Positions 1 through 6,281 of a DNA stretch of 19,238 nt are shown piece after piece. Position 1 is the first letter of the stretch, and each line of letters opens with the position of its first letter. The notes beneath the pieces were generated by a model. That model saw nothing but the letters and a program-made list of their open reading frames with translations. It was not told the origin of the DNA and did not search any database. The translations under genes were made by a program, and so were the position numbers. This stretch comes from an uncultured Ruminococcus sp. Lineage in GTDB: Bacteria > Bacillota > Clostridia > Oscillospirales > Ruminococcaceae. The stretch covers positions 1 to 19,238 of the forward strand of contig UQEM01000035.1 in NCBI GenBank assembly GCA_900540005.1, in the 5' to 3' direction.

Positions 1-54
1 CTCTGCCTTTGGAATCCGCTAAAGGGTTAACAACCCTTTAGAATCCCATTATTA
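1..54. repeat. Intergenic repeat, inverted partner of 5386-5439
   Basis: The first 54 bases are the reverse complement of 5386-5439 with three mismatches. They contain a 10-bp hairpin (19-28 with 32-41, loop AAC). The contig starts inside this repeat, which suggests that assembly stopped because the sequence is multi-copy in the genome. That cause is an inference; the two copies are seen directly. Confidence 0.8.
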
Positions 55-80
55 AGGACTTCCTTTTGGAAGTCCTTTTT
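54..80 (+). terminator. Hairpin with T-run, rho-independent terminator
   Basis: A perfect 10-bp stem (54-63 with 68-77) with a TTTT loop is followed by T residues on the plus strand. It would end a plus-strand transcript entering from outside the contig. It touches the stop codon of the minus-strand gene at 79, so it may also help end that transcript, although no T-run follows on the minus strand. Confidence 0.6.
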
Positions 81-471
81 ATATCGGTGCAATGTTCGGA
101 ATGAAGTTCCTTGCGGTAAAATACGCGAAAAACAATACAATAACGCCTGCCCACACAAAGCTGTTCCGCGGCAGGAGTTTAACGTCCTTTCCTGCGATCG
201 CGGCTGCATTTTCAATATAGAGCAGTACGAGCAGCATTCCGAGAAACGGTATAGTGACGTTACAGCGGAGTGCAGATAAAATATCGCCGTTCAGCAGATA
301 TGTAAGGCTTCTGGTATTTCCGCAGCCGGGACACAAATATCCCGTAACCGTGTTGAATGTGCAGTCGGGTAAGTACCTTTTCAGCCCGAGTATAAAGTCT
401 TTCAGGACAAGCACGGCGGCGGTCAGAATGGGTGCAGCCGCAGCAATCACGATCCTCAGGCGCTTGGACAT
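79..471 (-). CDS. DUF2752 family membrane protein
   Basis: A 130-residue membrane protein with hydrophobic segments near residues 7-25, 72-92 and 104-122. Residues 47-54 read CPGCGNTR, preceded by a conserved Gly-Tyr. This Cys-Pro-x-Cys-Gly...Thr-Arg signature is typical of DUF2752, whose function is unknown; the paired cysteines suggest metal binding or redox chemistry (inference). The start at 471 has an AAGG-type ribosome-binding site inside the end of the upstream gene, with only three bases between the two genes, so they are probably one transcript and translationally coupled. The stop codon touches the hairpin at 54-80. Confidence 0.8.
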   Translation of the reverse strand: MSKRLRIVIAAAAPILTAAVLVLKDFILGLKRYLPDCTFNTVTGYLCPGCGNTRSLTYLLNGDILSALRCNVTIPFLGMLLVLLYIENAAAIAGKDVKLLPRNSFVWAGVIVLFFAYFTARNFIPNIAPI

Positions 472-474
472 ATC

Positions 475-885
475 TTACCTTATGAACAGCGCGAGGTCGT
501 CAGGCGAATCGAGTCCCGAGAGCAGAGCTGCTCCAATAATAGCGCTCAGAGCGCTGAGAAGAATGGTAATAATGCTTAAAACAAGACCTGCGATAGCCAT
601 TCCTTTGCCCTGTGCCTTTTTGGAAAGAGCGACTGCGCCGAGGGTGATCCCTATAATGCCGAGAAGGAATCCGATATAGTAGGTGCAGCAGCCGAATACA
701 ACGCCGCAGATACCGAGAACCATTGACGCGATAGCAAGCCCTGAGTTCGGCTGATTCGGGTCGCCCTGTGAATTCGGATCATAGTAAGGCGGTGTAGGGT
801 AATCCTGCGGCTGAGGATAGCCTCCCTGAGGCGGCTGCTGAGAATAGTTATGATATTCCCCCTGATTGTTGAAATTATTATCCAT
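475..885 (-). CDS. DUF4190-like membrane protein with Pro/Gln/Tyr-rich N-terminus
   Basis: 136 residues. Residues 1-48 are rich in Asn, Gln, Pro and Tyr and probably disordered. Residues 48-90 and 96-124 form glycine-rich hydrophobic hairpins; the Ser-Gly-Leu-Ala-Ile-Ala-Ser-Met-Val-Leu-Gly run and the later Gly-Met-Ala-Ile-Ala-Gly-Leu-Val-Leu-Ser run are the usual pair of DUF4190 half-repeats. Function is unknown. Start at 885 follows GGGAGG at 8-nt spacing, and a consensus promoter lies at 925-953. The gene is first in a two-gene operon with the DUF2752 gene. A short acidic tail follows the last membrane segment. Confidence 0.75.
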   Translation of the reverse strand: MDNNFNNQGEYHNYSQQPPQGGYPQPQDYPTPPYYDPNSQGDPNQPNSGLAIASMVLGICGVVFGCCTYYIGFLLGIIGITLGAVALSKKAQGKGMAIAGLVLSIITILLSALSAIIGAALLSGLDSPDDLALFIR

Positions 886-924
886 ATAAATTTCCTCCCT
901 AAAAAATATATTATAACGAGATAA

Positions 925-953
925 ATTATAGCATTACGGCAGTTATTTGTCAA
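925..953 (-). promoter_or_regulatory. Sigma-A promoter of the DUF4190/DUF2752 operon
   Basis: On the minus strand TTGACA (953-948) and TATAAT (930-925) are separated by 17 bases, a full consensus match. Transcription would begin near 918, about 30 bases before the start codon at 885. Confidence 0.85.
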
Positions 954-1013
954 GATATGGCGTATTTTAGCGTGGCGGACTGCCGGATGATCGGGAGAAA
1001 ATGTATTTTTTGG

Positions 1014-2111
1014 TTACTGCTCTGCCGGAACGTCCTGTGCGGTGTCCTCGGGAACGGTCTCGGTCTCAGCCTCTGTCGGAGCTTCGGTCGCAGGTTCAGC
1101 AGTTACAGGCTCGTCCTTATAAACGGTTACGATAAATCCGTCAGCGTTATTGCCTGATATTTCGTACTTTATGCCTGCCGGAACAGGAATGCTCGTGGTC
1201 TCGTTTCCGTCATCTGACGCAACGAAGTAGACCTCGTAGTTTTTGCCGTTTTCGTCCGTGAATGTGAGCGGATCGCTGCCGTAGGGGTGCTGTCTGACGA
1301 GGTCGATGTACTCCTCAAGGCACAGACCGTTCTGCATGATGTAGTAAGCGTGGGGGAGTCCGACATAGCGGAAGTGCCACGGCTCGTACTGGATAGCGGT
1401 AATGCTCTCCTTGCCCTCGGGATAGCGGAGGATAAAGCCGTATTTGTAGCAGTTCTGCGTAAACCATGCGTATTCGCCCGTGCCCTCATAGTCATAGTCG
1501 GGGAGCTTTGACAGGTCGAATGCATAGCCTGATTCATGTTCGCTGAATCCGGGCTTTGCAACGCGGGTGGATTCCTCCGTGCCGTTTGCAGCAAGGTCGT
1601 CATCATAAAGCTGCTGCTGAACGTCATGGGTCCGGAATCCGCCGTAGATGATTATATCGTCGAGCGAGGTGGCATTGTAAAAGTCGTCGATCATCTGCGC
1701 CATGGGGTCGTAAACAGACGCGAGTACCTGAGTGCTGTAATCATAAGCGCCGAAGGTAGTTTTGCCGAGTTCCTCGTTCTTTTCGAGAACACTTACAAGA
1801 GCCTCCTCGCCTGTTGAGAAGTACTGATAATTCTCATTGACGAGAATGAGGTCGCCCTTGAATTTATCCTTTGTTGCAACTACCGTGTTTTCGTAGATAG
1901 TCTGGTTCGGGTCAACCTCCGTGTCGTCTATGGGGTCGTCGGATATATCTGTGTTGTCAAAATACTGTGACGGCGCAACGGTCGTTGAACGGTCTACAGC
2001 ACCCTTGACAAGGTATACGCCCGATGCGACGATCGCGAGACTGATGACCAGTTCTGTAAGGCGCTTTGCCCTTTTTATACTTTTAGCTTTGCTTATTTTC
2101 TTATCAGACAT
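1014..2111 (-). CDS. Membrane-anchored D-alanyl-D-alanine carboxypeptidase, VanY/peptidase M15B
   Basis: A zinc peptidase predicted to trim terminal D-Ala from peptidoglycan stem peptides outside the membrane. From the start at 2111 (365 residues) there is a basic cytoplasmic tail, one membrane anchor at about 19-38, an acidic linker, then the catalytic domain. It carries the M15 motifs SEHESGYAFD at 190-199 (zinc ligands His192 and Asp199) and EPWHFR at 243-248 (catalytic Glu243, zinc ligand His246), plus a Gly-Gly-Phe-Arg...Gln element near 157-167. After the catalytic core come an extra beta-rich stretch and a Thr/Glu/Ala-rich tail of about 35 residues. A GTG start at 2177 is possible, but 2111 has GGAG at good spacing. 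The leader before it can form a hairpin (2130-2158). No vanA-type resistance genes are nearby, so a housekeeping wall role is likely. Confidence 0.88.
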   Translation of the reverse strand: MSDKKISKAKSIKRAKRLTELVISLAIVASGVYLVKGAVDRSTTVAPSQYFDNTDISDDPIDDTEVDPNQTIYENTVVATKDKFKGDLILVNENYQYFSTGEEALVSVLEKNEELGKTTFGAYDYSTQVLASVYDPMAQMIDDFYNATSLDDIIIYGGFRTHDVQQQLYDDDLAANGTEESTRVAKPGFSEHESGYAFDLSKLPDYDYEGTGEYAWFTQNCYKYGFILRYPEGKESITAIQYEPWHFRYVGLPHAYYIMQNGLCLEEYIDLVRQHPYGSDPLTFTDENGKNYEVYFVASDDGNETTSIPVPAGIKYEISGNNADGFIVTVYKDEPVTAEPATEAPTEAETETVPEDTAQDVPAEQ

Positions 2112-2239
2112 TTTTAACTCCGTTCTGCCGCCGTGTGCAGTGCTGCACAGTTCACGGCAATAATGATTCTTTGGCACAAATGCCCTTAATGTTCTACATA
2201 CCGCGTATTTCTTTCTCTTGCTTATAATGCTTATTTTAC

Positions 2240-2268
2240 ATTATATCATATATTCCGAAAAAAATCAA
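2240..2268 (-). promoter_or_regulatory. Promoter of the VanY-type gene
   Basis: On the minus strand TTGATT (2268-2263), 17 bases, then TATAAT (2245-2240). Transcription would begin near 2233, leaving an untranslated leader of about 120 bases before the start at 2111. Confidence 0.65.
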
Positions 2269-2417
2269 CTGTTCCCCGAATTTTCACACTTTCGGCGGCA
2301 AGACCCGTCCATTTGGGCGCAGATGTCAAAAGGGAGAGTAAAGTGACCGCCGTTATAAGATTTCCACAAATTATCGCACCAATTTAGCACTGTATTGCAC
2401 AATCTTTCAAAAAACTC
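2269..2417. other. Intergenic stretch between divergent promoters, nothing recognised
   Basis: This lies between the VanY promoter and the zinc-ribbon gene promoter. I see no coding frame with a ribosome-binding site, no tRNA and no strong hairpin. It contains short complementary words (2287-2298 against 2340-2352) that cross rather than nest, which I regard as chance. Together with the flanking leaders, the gene-free stretch runs from 2112 to 2569. Confidence 0.5.
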
Positions 2418-2446
2418 TTGAAAACAGCGCTATATAATGTTATAAT
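2418..2446 (+). promoter_or_regulatory. Promoter upstream of the zinc-ribbon gene
   Basis: TTGAAA (2418-2423), 17 bases, TATAAT (2441-2446). Transcription would start around 2452-2454, giving a leader of about 117 bases before the start codon at 2570. A second TATAAT-like word at 2433-2438 has no suitable upstream box. Confidence 0.75.
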
Positions 2447-2452
2447 ATATGT

Positions 2453-2551
2453 GTGAAAAATATGACGAACCAAGGCGGCAAAGCTCCGTTTTCGGGTATC
2501 GTCTGTCAATTGCTGCTGTGCATGAACTGCGGCGGCAATAATTTTTTTCAC
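2453..2551 (+). promoter_or_regulatory. Structured leader RNA, possible attenuator or small RNA, class unknown
   Basis: The leader can fold as a three-way junction. The closing stem P1 joins 2453-2460 with 2544-2551 (8 bp). P2 joins 2464-2471 with 2495-2503 (8 bp, one bulged A). P3 joins 2510-2519 with 2529-2538 (10 bp including wobbles). P3 is followed by seven T residues, so it doubles as a terminator. The T-run is also the 3' half of P1, so P1 and an exposed terminator tail compete. It starts at the predicted transcription start and ends just before the ribosome-binding site at 2555-2560. I could not match it to a known riboswitch class. It may be a leader that gates the downstream gene or a free-standing RNA of about 95 nt. 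Confidence 0.45.
2510..2548 (+). terminator. Terminator-like hairpin within the leader
   Basis: Stem 2510-2519 with 2529-2538 (three G-T wobbles), loop 2520-2528, then T7 at 2542-2548. It sits between the promoter at 2418-2446 and the zinc-ribbon start codon, the position of a transcription attenuator. Confidence 0.5.
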
Positions 2552-2569
2552 GATAAGGAGTGATTTTCT

Positions 2570-4033
2570 ATGATATGCCCACAGTGCGGAACCGAAAATC
2601 AGCCGAAGTTTAAGTTTTGCGTCAAATGCGGCAGCAACCTCGAAAATCCGCAGGAAATCAATATCGAACAGGTCGATATGGGCGGTTACCATTCCGAGGA
2701 CGAACCGCAGTCCGGCGGCTTTAAGCTGAGCGGCGGAACTTTCAAAATAAGCGACAATGCACCTGTGGCATCATCGTCTGACTTATATACGGCTGATGAA
2801 CTTAATGATACAGACGAGGAATTTGATTTCAGCGATATTGACGAGCCGTTTATTCCAAAGCTTGACACGGGCAGAGTTACTCTCCCCGAGCAGGCGGTCC
2901 ACCCTCAGCAGCCCAACGTTTACGGAGCACCTATGCAGCAGGGCGCGCCCATGCAGCAGAACATGGCAGGAGGAGCAATGGGCGGAATGCAGCCGCATAT
3001 TGGCGCAATGCCGCAGATGAACGGTATGCCCCAACAGCCTATGGGCGGAGCTGTTCCGCAAATGGGCGGTATGCCTCAGCCGCAGGCAGGAATGCCGCAG
3101 CAGCCAATGAACGGTATGCCGCAGGCGGGTATGATGCAGCCGCAGATAATCGGCTATGACCAGAGCGGAATGCCTATATACGGTCAGGCGCCGATGATGT
3201 ACGCACAGCCGCAGATAATAGGCTACGACCAGAGCGGAATGCCGATATACGGTCAGCCGCAGCCAATGCAGCAGCCTATGGGCGGAGCTGTTCCGCCAAT
3301 GGGTGGAATGCCGCAGCAGCCAATGGGCGGAACTGTATCTCAGATGGGCGGAATGTCGCAAATGGGAGCAATGCCCCGTCAGCAGGCAGCTCCTGCACCG
3401 CGACAGCCTGCCGAGGATAAAAACAAGGTAAAAGTTCCCGACAATTTCTGGGAATTCTTTGACGGCGGCAAGGCTACCGAGCACGCAGAACCCGCGGACG
3501 ATTTCTTTGGCAAGAGAAGCGGCAATATGGGCGATGTTTCGGCGGCTGATCTCGATATGAGCCGACTGAAAAAGTTTGAGCGAAAGAAAAATTCCTACAT
3601 GAACGCCGCACCACTTGCGGACGCAGCCGAACTTGCACCGCATACAGATGCGAAATACAACAAGCTTTACATGAAAAATACAGCGGAAGTTAATGCTGAC
3701 GACCTTCAGGCGAAGGTGCAGCAGGCTCCGCAGGACATAATGGGACACACCAAAGAGGTAAACGCGGACGATCTTGAGGCGCACGAGGAGCGCAATGAAG
3801 CATGGTCGCTCATGAGCGAAACAGATGAGGCAAATGCCGACGACCTTGAGGCGTATGTGCCCGAGCATAAAGAAGCCATAATGTCTCAGGCTGACCACGC
3901 CGTTGAGTCCATGCCCAAGAAAAAGACGACCTACAACGACGAGATCGATGCTATCGAGCTGCCCGAGTATATGCAGGCACGAAAGGCTGTTAAGGATGAA
4001 CCCCCGGAGATACCGGGACTTCCTGAGTTATAA
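2570..4033 (+). CDS. Zinc-ribbon protein with Met/Gln/Pro/Gly-rich middle and NADDL-type C-terminal repeats
   Basis: 487 residues; I do not recognise a named family beyond the N-terminal zinc ribbon, CPQC at 3-6 and CVKC at 17-20. Residues 30-110 are acidic. Residues 115-275 are low-complexity Met/Gln/Pro/Gly, including two copies of a 17-residue unit (190-206 and 213-229) centred on Gly-Tyr-Asp-Gln-Ser-Gly-Met-Pro-Ile-Tyr. After a Phe-Trp-Glu-Phe-Phe patch (293-297), residues 320-440 hold five degenerate repeats of 23-27 residues; NADDL begins at 375, 398 and 422, with weaker versions at about 324 and 352. No membrane segment is evident, so it is probably cytosolic. The ATG at 2570 follows AAGGAG at 9-nt spacing. 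mscL begins 29 bases downstream. Function unknown; scaffold or adaptor is a guess from its architecture. Confidence 0.85.
   Translation: MICPQCGTENQPKFKFCVKCGSNLENPQEINIEQVDMGGYHSEDEPQSGGFKLSGGTFKISDNAPVASSSDLYTADELNDTDEEFDFSDIDEPFIPKLDTGRVTLPEQAVHPQQPNVYGAPMQQGAPMQQNMAGGAMGGMQPHIGAMPQMNGMPQQPMGGAVPQMGGMPQPQAGMPQQPMNGMPQAGMMQPQIIGYDQSGMPIYGQAPMMYAQPQIIGYDQSGMPIYGQPQPMQQPMGGAVPPMGGMPQQPMGGTVSQMGGMSQMGAMPRQQAAPAPRQPAEDKNKVKVPDNFWEFFDGGKATEHAEPADDFFGKRSGNMGDVSAADLDMSRLKKFERKKNSYMNAAPLADAAELAPHTDAKYNKLYMKNTAEVNADDLQAKVQQAPQDIMGHTKEVNADDLEAHEERNEAWSLMSETDEANADDLEAYVPEHKEAIMSQADHAVESMPKKKTTYNDEIDAIELPEYMQARKAVKDEPPEIPGLPEL
3137..3256 (+). repeat. Duplicated 51-bp coding unit inside the zinc-ribbon gene
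   Basis: 3137-3187 and 3206-3256 encode the identical 17-residue sequence, with several synonymous base differences and an 18-base spacer. Identical protein with diverged DNA indicates an older duplication kept by selection, or conversion limited at the protein level. Confidence 0.8.
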
Positions 4034-4062
4034 ACCGGGGATACATAAAGGAGAAGTTTAAA

Positions 4063-4494
4063 GTGAAGAAGTTTTTACAGGAATTCAAGGAATTTGCCCT
4101 TAAAGGCAACGTCATGGATATGGCTGTCGGCGTTATCGTCGGCGCGGCTTTCGGAAATATCGTAAGCTCGCTTACGGATAACTTTATCAATCCGCTTATC
4201 GCAGTCATCACAGGCGGCGCAAAGAAGGATGAAAACGGCGTAATGCAGCTTGTCGGCGGTAAATTCAGTATCAACGGGATCGACTTCAATTATGGCGCGT
4301 TTCTTTCGTCAGTCCTTAATTTCCTGATAATTGCTCTCATTCTGTTTTGTCTCATCAAGGCTGTAAACACGGCTATGACTATCGGCAAAAAGAAGAAGGA
4401 GGAAGAGGAGGCTGCAAAGCCTGTTGAACCAAGCAAGGAAGAGGTTCTTCTCACAGAGATCAGAGACCTCCTCAAGGAGCAGAACACAAAGTAA
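4063..4494 (+). CDS. mscL: Large-conductance mechanosensitive channel MscL
   Basis: MscL forms a homopentameric pore in the plasma membrane that opens under membrane tension and releases solutes during hypo-osmotic shock. The 143-residue product is the usual family length. It begins with the amphipathic N-terminal helix, then TM1 (about 16-46, including the Gly/Ala-rich Ala-Val-Gly-Val-Ile-Val-Gly-Ala-Ala-Phe pore-lining run), a periplasm-side loop (50-75), TM2 (about 76-105), a Lys/Glu-rich linker and a C-terminal helix (about 124-142). The start is GTG at 4063, with AAGGAG about nine bases upstream. It follows the zinc-ribbon gene by 29 bases, so both probably share the promoter at 2418-2446. 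A strong terminator follows at 4501-4531. Confidence 0.97.
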   Translation: MKKFLQEFKEFALKGNVMDMAVGVIVGAAFGNIVSSLTDNFINPLIAVITGGAKKDENGVMQLVGGKFSINGIDFNYGAFLSSVLNFLIIALILFCLIKAVNTAMTIGKKKKEEEEAAKPVEPSKEEVLLTEIRDLLKEQNTK

Positions 4495-4500
4495 CAGGTG

Positions 4501-4531
4501 ACGGTTCTCCGCGGTACGGAGAACCGTTTTT
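4501..4531 (+). terminator. Rho-independent terminator after mscL
   Basis: A perfect 11-bp stem (4501-4511 with 4517-4527), a 5-base loop, and five T residues. It lies 6 bases after the mscL stop codon and 32 bases before the next start codon. That leaves no room for an evident promoter, so the downstream gene may depend on read-through. Confidence 0.85.
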
Positions 4532-4563
4532 CATGGGATCAACACCACCAAAAAGGAGAATTT

Positions 4564-5382
4564 ATGCCGAATATAATTGAAATACACGACCTTGACCTGC
4601 CCGCGCTTGAACCCTACCGCTGTACTTCGGAGGTTCAGTTATTGAGGTATTACGAGCCGAAAGAGGGTATCTTCATCGCCGAAAGCCCGAAAGTCATCAG
4701 ACGCGCACTTAGCGCAGGCTATGAGCCGATATCGTTCCTTGTTGAGCGCAAGTACATTGAGGGGCAGGCAAGCGACATTATAGCAGGCTGCGGAGATGTG
4801 CCCGTGTATACTGCTCATAGTGACGTTCTGACGCAGCTTACGGGGTTCAGGCTCACACAGGGAGCGCTCTGTGCCATGCGCAGAAAGACTCTTTCCGATG
4901 CGGCAGAGCTTATATCGGGGGCACAGAGAATAGCGGTTCTTGAAGATATCATGAATCAGACCAACGTTGGCGCGATATTCCGCTCGGCAGCGGCTCTCGG
5001 ATTTGACGCAGTCGTGCTGACCTCGGGGTGCAGCGACCCGCTTTACCGCCGCTCGGTAAGGGTGAGTATGGGCACGGTTTTTCAGATACCGTGGACTTAC
5101 ATTGGTTTGAGCAGCGATAACTATGTTGAATGGCTGAGGGGACAGGGATTTGCCGCCGCCGCAATGGCTCTGCGCAGCGATACCATAAGTATTGACGACC
5201 CAAGGCTTGCGCAGGAGGAGAAACTCGCCGTAATTCTCGGAACTGAGGGCGAGGGTCTGCGCGGCGAGACAATTTCAGCGTGTGACTACACGATAAAAAT
5301 TCCCATGGCGCACGGAGTGGATTCACTCAACGTTGCCGCCGCCAGCGCAGTCGCATTCTGGGCGCTTAGTAAGAATAAATGA
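4564..5382 (+). CDS. TrmH/SpoU-family RNA 2'-O-methyltransferase
   Basis: A SAM-dependent SPOUT methyltransferase that should methylate a ribose 2'-OH in rRNA or tRNA. It has 272 residues, as in two-domain TrmH proteins: an N-terminal substrate-binding domain (about 1-105) and a C-terminal knotted domain with the three family motifs: Asn134-Val-Gly-Ala-Ile-Phe-Arg140, Gly226-Thr-Glu-Gly-Glu-Gly-Leu (226-232), and Ile246-Pro-Met...Ser-Leu-Asn256 followed by an Ala-rich helix. Asn134 and Arg140 are the expected catalytic-region residues. The start at 4564 follows AAAAGGAG; the in-frame GTG at 4498 lies before the mscL terminator hairpin and is unlikely. The exact substrate (23S Gm2251-like or other) cannot be assigned from sequence alone. 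Confidence 0.9.
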   Translation: MPNIIEIHDLDLPALEPYRCTSEVQLLRYYEPKEGIFIAESPKVIRRALSAGYEPISFLVERKYIEGQASDIIAGCGDVPVYTAHSDVLTQLTGFRLTQGALCAMRRKTLSDAAELISGAQRIAVLEDIMNQTNVGAIFRSAAALGFDAVVLTSGCSDPLYRRSVRVSMGTVFQIPWTYIGLSSDNYVEWLRGQGFAAAAMALRSDTISIDDPRLAQEEKLAVILGTEGEGLRGETISACDYTIKIPMAHGVDSLNVAAASAVAFWALSKNK

Positions 5383-5385
5383 GAC

Positions 5386-5470
5386 TAATAATGGGATTCT
5401 AAAGGGTTTTTAACCCTTTAGCAGATCCCAAAGGCAGAGCCTTTGGTGGGGTGTGGGGCAACGCCCCGCA
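5386..5470. repeat. Composite intergenic repeat with nested hairpins
   Basis: 5386-5439 matches the reverse complement of 1-54 at 51 of 54 positions. The unit holds three hairpins: 5399-5408 with 5412-5421 (10 bp), 5430-5435 with 5439-5444 (6 bp), and 5455-5459 with 5463-5467 (5 bp, GGGGC/GCCCC). It begins 4 bases after the methyltransferase stop codon. It looks like a dispersed palindromic repeat family; only two copies can be seen in this window. Confidence 0.75.
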
Positions 5471-5503
5471 AACAGCCGCCAAGCGCTCCGCAAAGGGTGA
5501 ATT

Positions 5504-5530
5504 AAAAAACAGTCCGGTGGACTGTTTTTT
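5504..5530. terminator. Bidirectional terminator hairpin
   Basis: A perfect 12-bp stem, 5504-5515 with 5519-5530, with a GGT loop. It has A6 on the left and T6 on the right, so both strands get a U-run. It lies between the convergent methyltransferase and khpA transcripts. Confidence 0.8.
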
Positions 5531-5534
5531 AAGA

Positions 5535-5563
5535 GGGAACGCCCTGCAAGAGAGGGCGTTCCC
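5535..5563. repeat. Strong GC-rich hairpin next to terminator
   Basis: A perfect 11-bp stem, 5535-5545 with 5553-5563, with a 7-base loop. No T-run follows directly. It is four bases from the preceding hairpin and is probably part of the same composite repeat block. Confidence 0.7.
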
Positions 5564-5601
5564 TTATAAAATATACATCTTTTGCAAGCTAAAAATCGCT
5601 C

Positions 5602-5633
5602 AAAAAAGTCCCTCATTCAAGAGGGACTTTTTT
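5602..5633. terminator. Bidirectional terminator ending the ylxM-ffh-rpsP-khpA operon
   Basis: A perfect 13-bp stem, 5602-5614 with 5621-5633, loop ATTCAA, with A6 and T6 at the outer ends. It lies 34 bases beyond the khpA stop codon on the minus strand. Confidence 0.88.
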
Positions 5634-5667
5634 GTATCCACAAAATAAAAATGACTGCTGTTGGCAG

Positions 5668-5901
5668 TCATTCGATAGTAACAGAGACCTTGAGGTCTTT
5701 TTTAGCTGCGCCTGCGCGCATGATAGTACGCAGAGCCTTGGCAATTCTGCCCTGCTTACCGATAACTCGTCCCATATCATCGGGGGCAACGGTAAGGTGG
5801 AAAACGATAACGCCCTCCTCATCGGGAGCGTCCTCAGTAATGCTTATAGCGGATTTATCCTCAACAAGTCCTGCTGCAATAGCGTAAAGCAGATCTTTCA
5901 T
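5668..5901 (-). CDS. khpA: KH-domain RNA-binding protein KhpA (YlqC)
   Basis: A 77-residue single-domain KH protein, full length for the family. The RNA-binding GxxG loop is Gly48-Lys-Gln-Gly51, preceded by Gly-Arg-Val-Ile. In Firmicutes KhpA pairs with KhpB/Jag to bind transcripts and influence cell division and wall synthesis; KhpB is not in this window. The start at 5901 follows GGAGG at 7-nt spacing. It lies directly after rpsP, as in many Gram-positive genomes, but rimM, trmD and rplS, which often follow, are absent here and the operon ends at the hairpin at 5602-5633. Confidence 0.93.
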   Translation of the reverse strand: MKDLLYAIAAGLVEDKSAISITEDAPDEEGVIVFHLTVAPDDMGRVIGKQGRIAKALRTIMRAGAAKKDLKVSVTIE

Positions 5902-5932
5902 TGTTAACCTCCATAGGGTAGCTTTCGGAGCA

Positions 5933-5958
5933 GAGGGTGAAACGGAAAGTTTCCCCTC
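5933..5958 (-). other. Intercistronic hairpin between rpsP and khpA
   Basis: A 10-bp stem with one bulged base: 5933-5937 plus 5939-5943 pair with 5949-5958, loop 5944-5948. No T-run follows. It may be a processing or stability element that sets different levels for S16 and KhpA (inference). Confidence 0.5.
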
Positions 5959-5973
5959 TTCCGCAGCATGGGA

Positions 5974-6216
5974 TTAAAGAACGCCCTCTTTTTTAAGAAT
6001 GTTCTTTACTGTGTCTGTAGGCTGTGCACCCTTAGCGATCCATTCCTTAGCCTTATCTGCGTCGATCTTGACAACAGAGGGCTCCTTTGTGGGATCGTAG
6101 TAACCGATCTCCTCAACGAAACGACCGTCTCTGGGGTATCTTGAATCAGCAACAACTACACGGTAGAAAGGAGCCTTCTTAGCGCCCATTCTTCTGAGTC
6201 TGATTTTAACTGCCAT
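5974..6216 (-). CDS. rpsP: 30S ribosomal protein S16
   Basis: 80 residues, full length. It opens with the conserved [19 protein letters not shown] and continues with the Val-Val-Ala-Asp-Ser-Arg and [12 protein letters not shown] stretches characteristic of bS16, a primary 16S rRNA-binding protein of the 30S subunit body. The start at 6216 has an excellent GGAGGTGA at 6-7 nt spacing. It lies 65 bases after ffh and is presumably on the same transcript. Confidence 0.98.
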   Translation of the reverse strand: MAVKIRLRRMGAKKAPFYRVVVADSRYPRDGRFVEEIGYYDPTKEPSVVKIDADKAKEWIAKGAQPTDTVKNILKKEGVL

Positions 6217-6281
6217 TATTATTCACCTCCGTAAAAAGATTTCTTGTATATCAAGCGGAGGGAGACCGCGTTGATTTGTTA

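Noticed and set aside
1014..2111. Vancomycin-resistance cluster suggested by the VanY-type enzyme
   Set aside because: No vanH, vanA/B-type ligase, vanX or two-component genes are nearby; M15B carboxypeptidases are common housekeeping enzymes.
2287..2352. Structured RNA or pseudoknot between the VanY and zinc-ribbon promoters
   Set aside because: The complementary words are six bases each and cross each other, there is no promoter or terminator around them, and such matches are expected by chance.
2464..2551. c-di-GMP-I (GEMM) riboswitch, because of a GCAAAGC word at 2478-2484
   Set aside because: The upstream GNRA-capped hairpin and the GGCAAACC-type and tetraloop-receptor elements are missing; only a 7-base word matches.
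2924..3390. CRISPR-like or tandem DNA repeat in the Met/Gln/Pro region
   Set aside because: The periodicity is from coding for repeated Gly-Met-Pro-Gln units; spacing is irregular and the frame is maintained throughout.
2783..3898. Long 371-residue open frame on the minus strand
   Set aside because: It is opposite the low-complexity zinc-ribbon gene; its composition is a shadow of the Met/Gln/Pro codons and it lacks a ribosome-binding site.
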